Positions 17,346 to 25,859 of a stretch of 64,000 nt of DNA are shown one piece after another. The stretch is from Clostridia bacterium. GTDB taxonomy: Bacteria; Bacillota; Clostridia; Christensenellales; Aristaeellaceae. Position 1 is the first letter of the stretch. Each line of letters starts with the position of its first letter. The notes below the pieces were generated by a model. It saw only the letters and a program-made list of their open reading frames with translations, was not told the origin of the DNA and did not search any database. The stretch is from assembly GCA_017541205.1 (NCBI GenBank), contig JAFXZO010000086.1, forward strand, positions 1-64,000. The letters are read 5' to 3'. A program made the translations under genes and the position numbers.

Positions 17346-17374
17346 TTGACAATTATTCCTTGCCCGCATATAAT
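17346..17374 (+). promoter_or_regulatory. Perfect consensus promoter of cysE
   Basis: TTGACA (17346-17351), 17-base spacer, TATAAT (17369-17374). Transcription would start near 17381, giving a leader of about 240 bases that folds as a T-box. Confidence 0.9.
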
Positions 17375-17382
17375 ACTCATGT

Positions 17383-17606
17383 GCGAGGAACGGGAAAAAA
17401 GCCTGGGCACAGGGACGGACAAGAGAGGCGCGTCACCGGCTGAAAGCGCGCCGCGTCCATGCAGGCAGTGCCCCCGGGAGCAGCGAAGCGGAAAGATGGG
17501 CCCCATCCGTACGCTCCGCCGTGTGCGCCGCGTTAAGGCGATTCCAGCAAAACAGAGTGGATTTGACGGCATGCCGTTCTCTTAGGGGAAAGGGCATGTT
17601 TTTTTT
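17383..17606 (+). promoter_or_regulatory. Cysteine-type T-box riboswitch with transcription attenuator
   Basis: Stem I can be drawn from GGGCAC/GTGCCC (17405-17410 with 17468-17473), GGACG/CGTCC (17413-17417 with 17454-17458) and GGCGCG/CGCGCC (17427-17432 with 17447-17452). It includes the AGAGAG bulge and the GGCTGAAAG apical loop usual in T-boxes. The internal loop presents TGC (17460-17462), a cysteine codon. Downstream, AGAG-TGGA...ACGGC-AT-GCCGT-T-CTCT (17554-17582) forms an antiterminator whose TGGA bulge would pair with the UCCA end expected for tRNA-Cys. A competing terminator, CATGCC (17570-17575) with GGCATG (17593-17598), is followed by eight T residues. Uncharged tRNA-Cys would therefore switch on cysE. 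The T-box bulge departs from the usual TGGNACC. Confidence 0.8.
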
Positions 17607-17622
17607 CGCAGGGGGGAGACGC

Positions 17623-18279
17623 ATGTTTGAAACGCTCAAGCGGGATCTGGACGCCGTATTGGCCCGCGATCCCGCCGCCCATTCCCGATGGGAGGTCTAT
17701 TTCTGTTATCCCGGCTTCATCGCCGTGCGGCGGCACAAGCGCGCGCACAAGGCGTATCTGAAGGGGCATTTCTTCCGGGCGCGGCTTATCAATTTCCGCA
17801 CGTACCAGAAAACCGGCATCGATATCCACCCGGGCGCGCAGATCGGGGAACGATTGTTCATCGACCACGGCACCGGCGTGGTGATCGGCGAAACCAGCGT
17901 GATCGGCGACGACGTGACCATCTACCAGGGCGCGACCCTGGGCGGCACGGGCAAGGACACCGGCAAGCGCCATCCCACCATCGGCAGCGGCGCCATCATC
18001 GGGGCCGGGGCCAAGGTGCTGGGCCCGATCACGATCGGCGAGCATGTGAAGGTCGGCGCCGGGGCCATCGTGCTCAAGGACGTGCCCGCGTACTGTACGG
18101 TGGTCGGCAACCCCGGGCGCGTGGTGCGCGGCCCGGAAAAGCGCCCCGATATCGACCTCAACCACGCCGACCTGCCCGATCCCGAGCTGGAGCGCTTCCA
18201 GGGCCTGGATCGCCGCCTGGAGCAGCTCGAAAAGCGGGAAAAGCAGCTGGAAGAAAAAGAGAATCATGCAAAGAAATGA
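17623..18279 (+). CDS. cysE: Serine O-acetyltransferase
   Basis: 218 residues from ATG at 17623 with GGGGGGAG upstream; longer in-frame starts lie inside the T-box. The left-handed beta-helix of hexapeptide repeats carries the CysE signature GIDIHPGAQIGERLFIDHGTGVVIGETSVIGDDVTIYQGATLGGTGK and GAGAKVLGPITIGEHVKVGAGAIVLKDVPA, with the catalytic D-H pair in IDHGTG. It makes O-acetylserine from serine and acetyl-CoA for cysteine synthesis. The C-terminus after about 185 is a charged coiled-coil-like tail ending at 18279. cysS, normally just downstream, is displaced by the mobile island. Confidence 0.95.
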   Translation: MFETLKRDLDAVLARDPAAHSRWEVYFCYPGFIAVRRHKRAHKAYLKGHFFRARLINFRTYQKTGIDIHPGAQIGERLFIDHGTGVVIGETSVIGDDVTIYQGATLGGTGKDTGKRHPTIGSGAIIGAGAKVLGPITIGEHVKVGAGAIVLKDVPAYCTVVGNPGRVVRGPEKRPDIDLNHADLPDPELERFQGLDRRLEQLEKREKQLEEKENHAKK

Positions 18280-18341
18280 GTTATTTTCGTATTATATTAT
18301 CATAAGATAATGTTTTACATTATGGCTTTCTCGGAAGGGGG

Positions 18342-18391
18342 TCCGGGGGATACCTCTCTCTGGCCTGGGTAATGAGTGATAGGGAACCATT
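18342..18391 (+). repeat. Left end of the mobile element (attL; recombinase half-site)
   Basis: The reverse complement of this segment matches the right-end segment 49854-49902 at 40 of 50 aligned columns (AATGGTTCC, TATCAC, AGAGAGGT and TCCCCCGGA are identical blocks). Both arms point outward to CCGG (18343-18346 here). The arm lies 63 bases after the cysE stop codon and about 70 bases from the recombinase gene, as expected for the P' half-site in attL. An internal GGAACCA...TGGTTCC hairpin follows at 18383-18402. Confidence 0.8.
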
Positions 18392-18404
18392 TTCGTGGTT
18401 CCAG

Positions 18405-18446
18405 GGAAAACCGCGCACTGTGAAGGTGACGCGGTTTTCCTTTTCC
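18405..18446 (+). terminator. Terminator hairpin at the left end of the element
   Basis: Perfect 11-bp stem GGAAAACCGCG (18405-18415) with CGCGGTTTTCC (18430-18440), then TTTTCCC. It would stop rightward transcription from cysE before it opposes the recombinase gene. Confidence 0.75.
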
Positions 18447-18461
18447 CAGCCACGTCCGATT

Positions 18462-20105
18462 TTAAGCCGGTTTCTTTTCTTTGGTTGAAGGTGTCGCCGT
18501 CACAGGATCGTTGAACATCGGAATATTGATTTCTCCAACGAAGTTGAAAATGATCTCGATGTGCTGGACATGATGACCGTCCGAATCAAATGGCGCGTAG
18601 ACGATGATTTTCTGGATGAACTCGCTGACCATCGCCTGCGTGAGTTCGGGAATATCAACGTACTTGTTCACAAGCGCCATGAAGCGGTCATAGTTGTCGC
18701 TGGCTTCTTCCTGTGAAGCGATCAGGTTCTCCAGGCGGGCGATTTCGCTGGTCAGGCTTTCCCTTTCGGATTCGTAATCGGCGGACAAACGCTGATAGCG
18801 TTCCTTGGGCAGATCGCCCAGGGCGTAATCCTCGTATACTCTGCGTTCCAGCTTGTCCAGGTCTGTCAGCCGTTTCTTTGCCTGCGCCAACTTCTTCCGA
18901 TCCTGCCGGATGCTCTTTTCCTGACTCTGCCGCCTGCATTGCAGCCATTCTTCCTCGAACCGTTCCACGTCGTCCCGCACGTAGGCGGTCAGCGTGCGAA
19001 TCCGTTCCAGAACGAGGCTGCGGAGAACGTTTTCCCGAATGTAATGCGCAGTGCAATCGCCCCGTCCGCTTTTGTATTCCGAGCAGACGTACCGATCCTG
19101 TTTCCCTTCGCTTTTCTGGCGGGAACAGAAATGCAGCTTGCTTCCGCAGTCTGCGCAGAAGATCAGGCCGGAAAAGAAACCTTTCTGTGCTTCCCTGCGA
19201 ACCGGACGATGCTTGATCTTCCGCAACTCCTGTACCCGTTCCCACTGTTCCTGCGAAACGATGGCTTCCTGGGTATTGGGGAAAACGCAGATGTTTTCCT
19301 CTTTATTCGGCTGCCGTTTTTTCAGCTTGTAGGATTTGGAGAAGGTTTTGAAGTTGCAGGTGCAGCCGGTGTATTCCTTCCGGTTCAGGATTCCGGTCAC
19401 GGAACTGTCAGTCCACCGGTAGGGGTGATCCGGCAGCGGTTTGCCATGACGCTTCAAGTAAAGCGCACGTACCGTCAGAACGTGATCCGTTTCCAGGATG
19501 CGGGCAATGCTTTCCGGCCCTTTTCCTTCCAGCACCAAGTCGAAGATACGTTTCACCACAGGCGCGGCTTCTTCATCCACGATCCAGTGCCCTTTTTGTT
19601 CCGGGTCATCCAGGTAGCCATAGGGCGGGCGGCTGATGTGCTGACCGCTGGTTCCTTTGACTTTGACGATGGCTCGGATTTTGCGGCTGGTGTCTTTCGC
19701 ATAGAAATCGTTGAAAAGATTTCTTACGGGGGTAAAGTCATTATCCCCTCGCGCTGAATCCACACCGTCATTTACGGCGATGAATCGAATATCGTTGTCT
19801 GGAAATTCCAGTTCCGTATAGCGGCCTACTTGCAGGTAGTCGCGTCCGAAACGGCTCATGTCCTTGACGATGATGATTCCGACCTTGCCTTCGCTCACCA
19901 GGGAAAGCAGTTCCTGCATGGCGGGACGGTTGAAGTTGGTGCCGGTGTAACCGTCATCGACGAATACGCGGATATTGGGAAAACCTTGCTCGGTTGCGTA
20001 CTTCATCAGGAGAGTGCGTTGGTTCTGGATGGAATTTGACTCGCCGTCCAGGTCGTCTTCATTGGAGAGACGGCAGTATAACGCGGTAATCAATTGCTGA
20101 CCCAT
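18462..20105 (-). CDS. Large serine recombinase (TnpX/TndX-like integrase)
   Basis: 547 residues from ATG at 20105, chosen because GAAGGAGG lies 7-14 bases upstream; the frame stays open to 20189. The N-terminal resolvase domain begins with TALYCRLSNEDD, with Ser14 the likely catalytic nucleophile, and continues with VDDGYTGTNFNRPAMQ and IIVKDMSRFGRDYLQVG. The recombinase domain (PPYGYLDDPEQKGHWIVDEEAAPVVKRIF) and a zinc ribbon (FCADCGSKLHFCSR, then CSEYKSGRGDC) follow, then a coiled coil from about 400 and a C-terminal tail. It would cut and join the attL/attR sites at the element ends. Rare tandem location, 71 bases from the left arm, supports this. Confidence 0.93.
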   Translation of the reverse strand: MGQQLITALYCRLSNEDDLDGESNSIQNQRTLLMKYATEQGFPNIRVFVDDGYTGTNFNRPAMQELLSLVSEGKVGIIIVKDMSRFGRDYLQVGRYTELEFPDNDIRFIAVNDGVDSARGDNDFTPVRNLFNDFYAKDTSRKIRAIVKVKGTSGQHISRPPYGYLDDPEQKGHWIVDEEAAPVVKRIFDLVLEGKGPESIARILETDHVLTVRALYLKRHGKPLPDHPYRWTDSSVTGILNRKEYTGCTCNFKTFSKSYKLKKRQPNKEENICVFPNTQEAIVSQEQWERVQELRKIKHRPVRREAQKGFFSGLIFCADCGSKLHFCSRQKSEGKQDRYVCSEYKSGRGDCTAHYIRENVLRSLVLERIRTLTAYVRDDVERFEEEWLQCRRQSQEKSIRQDRKKLAQAKKRLTDLDKLERRVYEDYALGDLPKERYQRLSADYESERESLTSEIARLENLIASQEEASDNYDRFMALVNKYVDIPELTQAMVSEFIQKIIVYAPFDSDGHHVQHIEIIFNFVGEINIPMFNDPVTATPSTKEKKPA

Positions 20106-20185
20106 TTCATTTGCCTCCTTCTTTGGATCAGCCGACACTACCGCAGTGCTCGTGTTTATCATATCACATTTGGACTCGTTTGTCA

Positions 20186-20470
20186 TCATGCGAAAACAGC
20201 CTTTTGGGTCAGGGGATCATTGAACAGGAGGCGTTTCATTTTCCCTTGAAGATGCTCTGAACCGGCATATCTGGGATAAACAACATATTCCGTTTTGCCG
20301 AATTTCTGGTAACCGTGATCATATAACGCGTTATATACCTCCCGTTTCTTTTTCCAGTAATCCAACAATTCCTGCGGGGGCTCGTCATGAACCTCATAGA
20401 CAGAATACAAATCCCAATGGCATTCTTCCGGTTCGGAAGAATAATCCAGGGAATAGGTTTCTTCATTCAC
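20186..20470 (-). CDS. Small hypothetical protein of the mobile element
   Basis: 94 residues from GTG at 20470 behind TAGGAAGTGA. The product begins MNEETYSLDYSSEPEECHW and is acidic at first, then basic (LLDYWKKKREVYNALYDHGYQKFGKTEYVVYP), with no membrane segment or known motif. It lies 80 bases upstream of the recombinase gene in the same orientation and probably in the same transcript, so a role as an excision or regulatory accessory is possible. I do not recognise the family. Confidence 0.55.
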   Translation of the reverse strand: MNEETYSLDYSSEPEECHWDLYSVYEVHDEPPQELLDYWKKKREVYNALYDHGYQKFGKTEYVVYPRYAGSEHLQGKMKRLLFNDPLTQKAVFA

Positions 20471-20858
20471 AAAATCACTTCCTAATATATTGGTATAAAA
20501 ATGCCTTATCGTACTCTTTTCAGACCTATTTGCCGCCCGCCCCCGGACTGATCGGGAACATCCCAGCCTGCGATTGGTTCGCATCATAGCCCTCTCGGCT
20601 CCCCGCGTTCCGCCGGGCTGCCCTCATTGTCTGCGACGGCCCACGCTTGCGCGCTTCAACGCTCGGACTGTGACTGGACAGAAGTATCATTATGGTCATA
20701 CAAATATCATGGCAATCGGATGGCACCACACCACCCGTTTCGTTCGCTGTGGATCGCTCACTGAGTTCTTTCAGGTCATGGCGGCAGTTTACGGGTCGCT
20801 CCATCTGTATGGGATGTAACTGGAATGCTGCATATGGAATTGTAATTGAACATTTATG
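20471..20858 (-). other. Long leader of the recombinase transcript, no supported gene
   Basis: A transcript starting from the minus-strand promoter at 20894-20922 would have about 415 bases before the first supported gene. An open frame exists in it (20526-20867 on the minus strand) but has no ribosome binding site and an implausible composition. The sequence may hold a structured RNA or regulatory leader. Confidence 0.4.
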
Positions 20859-20948
20859 AATTATCACGATTGATAATTTTTCTGTTCGCTGTCATTATAA
20901 CGCCGGATTCTGCTCTTGTCAAGCTGAAAATTATCAAAACAGATAATT
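20859..20948. promoter_or_regulatory. Two operators for the XRE-DUF5071 regulator
   Basis: AATTATC-N6-GATAATT occurs twice, at 20859-20878 and 20929-20948, 70 bases apart. The first lies just downstream of the leftward promoter, the second between the leftward and rightward -35 boxes. The spacing and symmetry suit repression of both directions by one dimeric XRE protein. Confidence 0.75.
20894..20922 (-). promoter_or_regulatory. Perfect leftward promoter toward the recombinase
   Basis: On the minus strand: TTGACA (20917-20922), 17-base spacer, TATAAT (20894-20899), framed by the two operators. Confidence 0.85.
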
Positions 20949-20954
20949 TTTCTG

Positions 20955-20983
20955 TTGAAAAATTCTGCTCATAGCTGTATACT
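20955..20983 (+). promoter_or_regulatory. Rightward promoter of the XRE-DUF5071 gene
   Basis: TTGAAA (20955-20960), 17-base spacer, TATACT (20978-20983). Transcription would start near 20990, which rules out the ATG at 20984 and supports the start at 21035. Confidence 0.7.
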
Positions 20984-21034
20984 ATGAGTGGGGCTGTTGT
21001 TTCAGAAAAAACAGACAGAAAGAATGGGAAGCAT

Positions 21035-21913
21035 ATGAAGGTTGGAGACAAAATCAAAAGGATCCGCCAGTTCCGAGGCATGACGCAGGCGGAACTGGGG
21101 AGAAAACTGGACATGGGCGATACATCCCAGGCCCGGATTGGCCAATATGAAATTGGATTCAGAACGCCGTCGAAAGAACTGCTGGACAAGATGGCAAAGG
21201 CGTTGGATGTGTCCCCGAACGCGCTGTATGACACGACCGGCAGCAATACGACCGAATTGATGGAGTTGTTCTTCTGGCTGGAAGAAGAGAATCCTGGCCT
21301 TATGCACGTTTTCCAGATGAAACGGATTCCAGGCGAAAGGGTGGATACCACCGAGGATATCAATGTGTATTACCACGATAACGCCTATTGGCCCGCCCAC
21401 GCGCCCCATGGATTCTGGCTGAGATATGGTTCCTTCCTGGATGATTGCATGACTGAATGGGCTTTCCGGCAGCATGAACTGCGAATTGGTTTGATCACAA
21501 AGGAAGAATACTTTGAGTGGAAGATCAACTGGCCCGAAACAAGTGACGATTGTGGAAAGAGAATCCCTTATAAGGACTGGCGGAAGCAGCCGGAAAAAGA
21601 TCGTCAACAAAAGGAATTGGATACCCTTCGCAGCCTGCTTCCCAAGCGGGACAATGATCTCGACGCCCTTCCCAATCTTCAGCGCCTTTCCGACGAACAG
21701 CTTGCGCCACTGGTGCCTGATTTGCTGGAATGGCTCCGTGATCCGCAAAATCGAATGGCGCGTTATGTCAGCGACCTGCTGGGGGAACGGCGGGAAATGA
21801 TGATCCCCATCGTGGAAAAAATCATGGCAGGGGAAGATGAAGCCCTGAAATTTGGTATTCGGATGGAATTGATTCCCCGGATGGAAAAATGGGTCTGGAA
21901 GATCAGGTACTAA
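21035..21913 (+). CDS. XRE-family regulator fused to a DUF5071-like domain
   Basis: 292 residues from ATG at 21035. Residues 1-65 form a canonical XRE helix-turn-helix (GDKIKRIRQFRGMTQAELGR, IGQYEIGFRTPSKELLDKMAKAL). A middle part follows that is common in clostridial phage-type regulators (LMELFFWLEEENPGLMHVF, FLDDCMTEWAFRQHELRIGLITKEEYFEWKI). From about 195 the text LLPKRDNDLDALPNLQRLSDEQL and LVPDLLEWLRDPQN resembles DUF5071, a small helical domain otherwise seen as a free protein. The divergent promoters carry two identical operators, so it probably controls itself and the recombinase. Why a DUF5071 domain is attached is unknown. Confidence 0.8.
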   Translation: MKVGDKIKRIRQFRGMTQAELGRKLDMGDTSQARIGQYEIGFRTPSKELLDKMAKALDVSPNALYDTTGSNTTELMELFFWLEEENPGLMHVFQMKRIPGERVDTTEDINVYYHDNAYWPAHAPHGFWLRYGSFLDDCMTEWAFRQHELRIGLITKEEYFEWKINWPETSDDCGKRIPYKDWRKQPEKDRQQKELDTLRSLLPKRDNDLDALPNLQRLSDEQLAPLVPDLLEWLRDPQNRMARYVSDLLGERREMMIPIVEKIMAGEDEALKFGIRMELIPRMEKWVWKIRY

Positions 21914-21996
21914 GAATAGCGTGTCAGTCGGTGATACATCATTATTGTGCTGCGCAGCTATACACTTCGCCAGATGTATTCTGACATTTCTTTCCG

Positions 21997-23346
21997 TCAT
22001 TTTCGATGTAAGTGGCCAGATGCAACGCCCTCAAAAGCATTTGTTGCCGGATCAAAGGATTTTCTCGACTGCACCGTAAGGCAATCGTCCTTGAACCTGA
22101 GCAGCATATCCACGCCGCATGGCGCGTCCCCGATGATGAAACACCTGACCCGCAAGAGGTCCTTTTCGATCCAGCCGCCGGAGGAGAGGGTCGGACGCCC
22201 GGGCCACCCGGGGAAGGTGTCTTGGATGTTTTCCCCAATGCCGAACCGCAGGGGATTCTCCCCTTTGTCATTCTCCCAGATCAGGGTATTGCCCTGCAGT
22301 TCCACGCTCCTGAGGCCCAGCATGTTCGGCTCTTGAAAATAGTAGGGTCCAAGGTGCTCATGCCAGATGTCCGGGTCGCAATCCACCGGATGGGTGGAAA
22401 GTTCCATTTGCTCCGACACCATGTCTTCCAAGCCAATGTACGGATAGACCTCATCGAAGAAGGCGTCGTAAATCCGCTGGACACCCACGGGGTCCAGGCG
22501 CGTATCGGCGATGGTGCACAATAGCGCATCCTTATCCGGGCACGCCACCGCCAATTGGCCGCCCAGGCCGTACATGGCCCATCCGGCGCGCGTTCTCCAA
22601 ACCTGCCAACCGTAGCCATATTGCTCCTCTCGGGCGATATTCAGTAAATTGTCTATATGCTTTTTCCCCATTTCCCGGCAGAACCATTCGGGGATATACC
22701 CGCCCCCGCCTTCCATGATCAGCCGGGCCACCTTGTGAAGATCCCGAAGAGACATACACAGCCCCGTGCCGCCCTGGCAGGCGCCGCTCGGATCACGAAG
22801 CCAGTACTTTGGATCTGCCGCGCTGATGGGCTCAAACACCCGCTGATTCAGGAAATCAATCACTTCTAGACCTGAAAGCCTTTTCACCAGGGAGGCAAGC
22901 ACCTGGCTACAGCCCGTATCATAGTGGAATACTGTTCCCGGCTCGTGGGTGGGGGTCGCCGTGAAAAAGGGCTTCGTCCAATTCTCATCCACGCCTTCGC
23001 GGTAGGCGGTGGAGCGATAGCAGGTGGCCATGCGCAGCATATCGCGGAGGATCAGCCTCATCAGCCGCGGGTCGGGTTGCTCGGGCAGATAATCAGGGAA
23101 ATAATCCACAATGTGATCATCCAGCCCGAGCTTTCCCTCCTCCATCAGGATGCCGATGGCAACGGCAGTCATGGACTTGCTGACGGAATACATCCGGTGC
23201 GGCTCGCCTTCCCGAAAGGGAGCGTAATATGCTGTTGCCTTGATTTCTCCACCCACGCTGAGGATGAAGCCGTGCATATTCACGTCCTCCCGCCGAAGGC
23301 GGCTGACGAAGTTTTCAATACGAGTCTTCAAACGATGATCCAGCAT
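21997..23346 (-). CDS. Beta-lactamase-fold serine hydrolase
   Basis: 449 residues, last gene of the pectin operon, 37 bases after the GH105 gene, with AGAAGGAG before ATG. The SxxK motif is SVSKS (about 54-58, in HRMYSVSKSMTAVAIGIL), with GGTGLCMSLRDLHKVARLI and WAMYGLGGQLAVACP as the later active-site elements of class C-type penicillin-binding-like hydrolases. A C-terminal beta domain follows after about 330. No signal peptide is visible, so it is probably cytoplasmic. In pectin loci such proteins may act as esterases on acetylated or feruloylated oligosaccharides; that role here is inferred from the neighbours. Confidence 0.8.
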   Translation of the reverse strand: MLDHRLKTRIENFVSRLRREDVNMHGFILSVGGEIKATAYYAPFREGEPHRMYSVSKSMTAVAIGILMEEGKLGLDDHIVDYFPDYLPEQPDPRLMRLILRDMLRMATCYRSTAYREGVDENWTKPFFTATPTHEPGTVFHYDTGCSQVLASLVKRLSGLEVIDFLNQRVFEPISAADPKYWLRDPSGACQGGTGLCMSLRDLHKVARLIMEGGGGYIPEWFCREMGKKHIDNLLNIAREEQYGYGWQVWRTRAGWAMYGLGGQLAVACPDKDALLCTIADTRLDPVGVQRIYDAFFDEVYPYIGLEDMVSEQMELSTHPVDCDPDIWHEHLGPYYFQEPNMLGLRSVELQGNTLIWENDKGENPLRFGIGENIQDTFPGWPGRPTLSSGGWIEKDLLRVRCFIIGDAPCGVDMLLRFKDDCLTVQSRKSFDPATNAFEGVASGHLHRK

Positions 23347-23383
23347 GACTGCATCTCCTTCTGTTTCATTGGCAATCCCGCTT

Positions 23384-24499
23384 TTATACGCCGGGGATTA
23401 CCCGCTCATACTCGCACGCGGTCTGAATATACGCGCCGGTGCCCTTGAGATCGTAGCTTCCGACTGTTTCGCTGATATAATATGCGTAAGAACCGTCGCG
23501 GTAGCTTTCAGGCCGCCCACCCAGGCCCGCGCCAAAGCAGGTTTTCGCCAGGAACAGCGTTCCGTCCCGCATTTGCCCCACAAAATGCCGCTGCAGCGCC
23601 CGGAAGCTCTCCCGCGCTGCGATTCCCATTTCCGCCGGGACCACGCCGATCCGTGCCGCTTTCAGGATCGCGCAGGTTATTAGGCAGGAAGCGGAGGATT
23701 CCAGGTAGTTTCCTTCCCGCCCCGGACAGTCCATGACCTGGAGCCACGCGCCGTCCACGCGCGTTTCCAGCATTCGGACCGCCAGCTTCTCAAAGATCGT
23801 ACGGATCGGCTCATAGCAATCGTGTTTGCTTGGCAGCAGCTCCAGCACATCCGCCAGGCCCAGCATATACCAGCCTACGGCTCTTCCCCAGGCATGAGCA
23901 GACCGCCCCGTCTGCGGATCGGCCCAAAGCTGGGATCGGGATTCATCCCATCCGTGGTGATTCATCCCGGTATAGGGGTCATAGGTATGTTCATAAGCCA
24001 ATCGCAGCTGATTCGCCGCGTCCCGAATACCTTCCTCATCGCCCGTCATCAGGCAATAATCCACGTAAAACGGCGCGGCCATGTGCAGCCCATCCAGCCA
24101 CATTTGCCAAGGGTAGCATTGCTTGTGCCAGAAACCGCCGTCGGATGTGCGGGGCTGGCGGCGCAGCTGTTCCCGGAGCACGTCCGCGGCTTTCCGATAT
24201 TTTTCTTCTCCTGTGGTCTTGTACAGATAAAGCAGCTGGCGGCCATTGCAAATGTAGTCCAGATTGAACGAATCGAAGTTGTAATCACGGATGCTGCCAG
24301 TATCGTCCGTCACGAAGGTATCCATGGCATCCTTGATATAGTCGAAATACTTTTGGTCACCAGTCAGGGCATACAGCGCCTCCATACCGCGCCATACCAC
24401 GCCGTAATCATAGCTCCAGCGGCTTGTGAGCAGCCCATAGCGCCGCATCAGGCAATTCGCCATGAGCAATGCGGACCGGGGCATGAAATTGTTCAGCAT
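23384..24499 (-). CDS. Unsaturated rhamnogalacturonyl hydrolase (GH105)
   Basis: 371 residues from ATG at 24499, chosen for GGAGGGAAAC upstream; an in-frame start at 24583 would overlap the GH28 gene. The (alpha/alpha)6-barrel signature includes YDYGVVWRGMEALY, DSFNLDYICNGRQLLYLY, CYPWQMWLDGLHMAAPFYVDY and SAHAWGRAVGWYMLGLADVL, with the paired aspartates in NLDYICNGR and MWLDGLH as the likely catalytic and water-activating residues. These enzymes remove the terminal unsaturated galacturonate from rhamnogalacturonan disaccharides. There is no signal peptide, so the reaction is cytoplasmic. Confidence 0.9.
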   Translation of the reverse strand: MLNNFMPRSALLMANCLMRRYGLLTSRWSYDYGVVWRGMEALYALTGDQKYFDYIKDAMDTFVTDDTGSIRDYNFDSFNLDYICNGRQLLYLYKTTGEEKYRKAADVLREQLRRQPRTSDGGFWHKQCYPWQMWLDGLHMAAPFYVDYCLMTGDEEGIRDAANQLRLAYEHTYDPYTGMNHHGWDESRSQLWADPQTGRSAHAWGRAVGWYMLGLADVLELLPSKHDCYEPIRTIFEKLAVRMLETRVDGAWLQVMDCPGREGNYLESSASCLITCAILKAARIGVVPAEMGIAARESFRALQRHFVGQMRDGTLFLAKTCFGAGLGGRPESYRDGSYAYYISETVGSYDLKGTGAYIQTACEYERVIPGV

Positions 24500-24557
24500 T
24501 CGTTTCCCTCCATCCAGCCAGGCCGACGTTTGCCAAAGCGCGCTCCCGTCGGTCCTT

Positions 24558-25814
24558 TTAGGCTTCCAGCCGCACACTGTCATCTGTGTCCAGCCATGGA
24601 CCTTGAGCGTTCTTTACTCGGACGCCCCGCAGATCGACGTTGACCGCGTTTCGCAGGAAAAAGCCGGCTCGCTGCATTTCCGGGCAGCCGTCCATCATGG
24701 CGGGACGGCCCGCTGGTCCGTCCGCCATTTCCACGATCACATCCTGCATGGATACGCCCTCTATAGGCATTTCAGCCAAACCGTAAAAGAAGCCTGCGCA
24801 GGCTGTACAGCCCCTGGCCCGCACCTCCGAAATAGATACGTCCATGAGGCATGGCGTGGATGAGGTCACGGGATAAGGGGCTTTGTCCCATACGCGCTTC
24901 ATTTTGCCGTCCGCTCCGCAGAAATAATACATATTGAACACAAAGGGGCACATGACCTTTTCCATGACAAGGTTGCTGAAATGAATTCCTTCCACCGTGC
25001 CGCCCCGTCCCCGGCGCGTCTTCAGGCGAATGCCCCGATCCGTTTCATAGAACACACAGGAAGAAACCACTACATTGCGGATATCGCCGCTCATTTCGCT
25101 GCCCAGCACCACGCCGCCGTGGCCGTGGAGAAAATGACAGGTGGTGATGATGATCCGCTCACAGGGCTGGCGGTTAGGTGTCGCTTCCGTGCCGGACTTG
25201 ATGGCGATGCAGTCGTCTCCCACGTCGATGGTGCAGCCGCTGATGAGCACATCCTGGCAGGCATCCGGGTTGATACCGTCTGTATTGGGCGAGCTGGCAG
25301 GATTCTTTATCGTAAGGCCGCGTATCATCACGTTTCGGCAGCGCAGCGGGTGCACCGTCCAGCAGGGGGAATTGGTCAGCGTCACGTTTTCCAGCACCAC
25401 ACGCTCACAATCCGAGAAGCAAACCAGATAGGGCCTTGGATGGCTCAATTCCTGTGAAAAGAGCTTTTTCCACCAATAAGATCCTTGACCGTCCACCGTT
25501 CCATAACCGGTCACGCATACGTTTTTCGCTTTTTCGGCATAAATGCACGCCTGATGAATCAATCCAGCGATCCCTTCAAATTCCAGCTCCACAAGCGGAA
25601 AGGCTGCTTCGTCCTGATGAAAGCGCAATACCGCGCCGGATTCCAAGTTCAGCGTCATATCGTCGTACAGGCGGATCGAGCCTGTGGGATACACCCCTGC
25701 CGGAACGGTCAGTACGCCCCCGCCCTGCTGTTTCAGATCGGCAATGGCGCGGAGAAAGGCTTCCGTCCAATCCTCGCCGTTCCGGCTGTATGCCGCGTAA
25801 TCCCGAATGTTCAT
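24558..25814 (-). CDS. Polygalacturonase-type glycoside hydrolase (GH28)
   Basis: 418 residues, right-handed beta-helix. All four GH28 motifs are present: SSPNTDGINPD, GDDCIAIKSG, HGHGGVVLGSEMSG and RGIRLKTRRG, which supply the three catalytic aspartates, the histidine and the substrate-binding Arg/Lys. It hydrolyses alpha-1,4 galacturonan or rhamnogalacturonan linkages. The start follows GGAAGGGAG. No signal peptide is visible, unlike secreted polygalacturonases, so it likely acts on imported oligosaccharides. Confidence 0.95.
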   Translation of the reverse strand: MNIRDYAAYSRNGEDWTEAFLRAIADLKQQGGGVLTVPAGVYPTGSIRLYDDMTLNLESGAVLRFHQDEAAFPLVELEFEGIAGLIHQACIYAEKAKNVCVTGYGTVDGQGSYWWKKLFSQELSHPRPYLVCFSDCERVVLENVTLTNSPCWTVHPLRCRNVMIRGLTIKNPASSPNTDGINPDACQDVLISGCTIDVGDDCIAIKSGTEATPNRQPCERIIITTCHFLHGHGGVVLGSEMSGDIRNVVVSSCVFYETDRGIRLKTRRGRGGTVEGIHFSNLVMEKVMCPFVFNMYYFCGADGKMKRVWDKAPYPVTSSTPCLMDVSISEVRARGCTACAGFFYGLAEMPIEGVSMQDVIVEMADGPAGRPAMMDGCPEMQRAGFFLRNAVNVDLRGVRVKNAQGPWLDTDDSVRLEA

Positions 25815-25859
25815 CCTATCTCTCCCTTCCGTACCCAGAGGAACAAAGCTTGCGCCTCA

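Noticed and set aside
20574..20819. Plus-strand open frame of 81 codons
   Set aside because: No ribosome binding site, no motif, overlaps the leader on the other strand.
20526..20867. Minus-strand open frame of 113 codons in the recombinase leader
   Set aside because: GTG start inside an operator, no ribosome binding site, odd composition; kept only as an uncharacterised leader.
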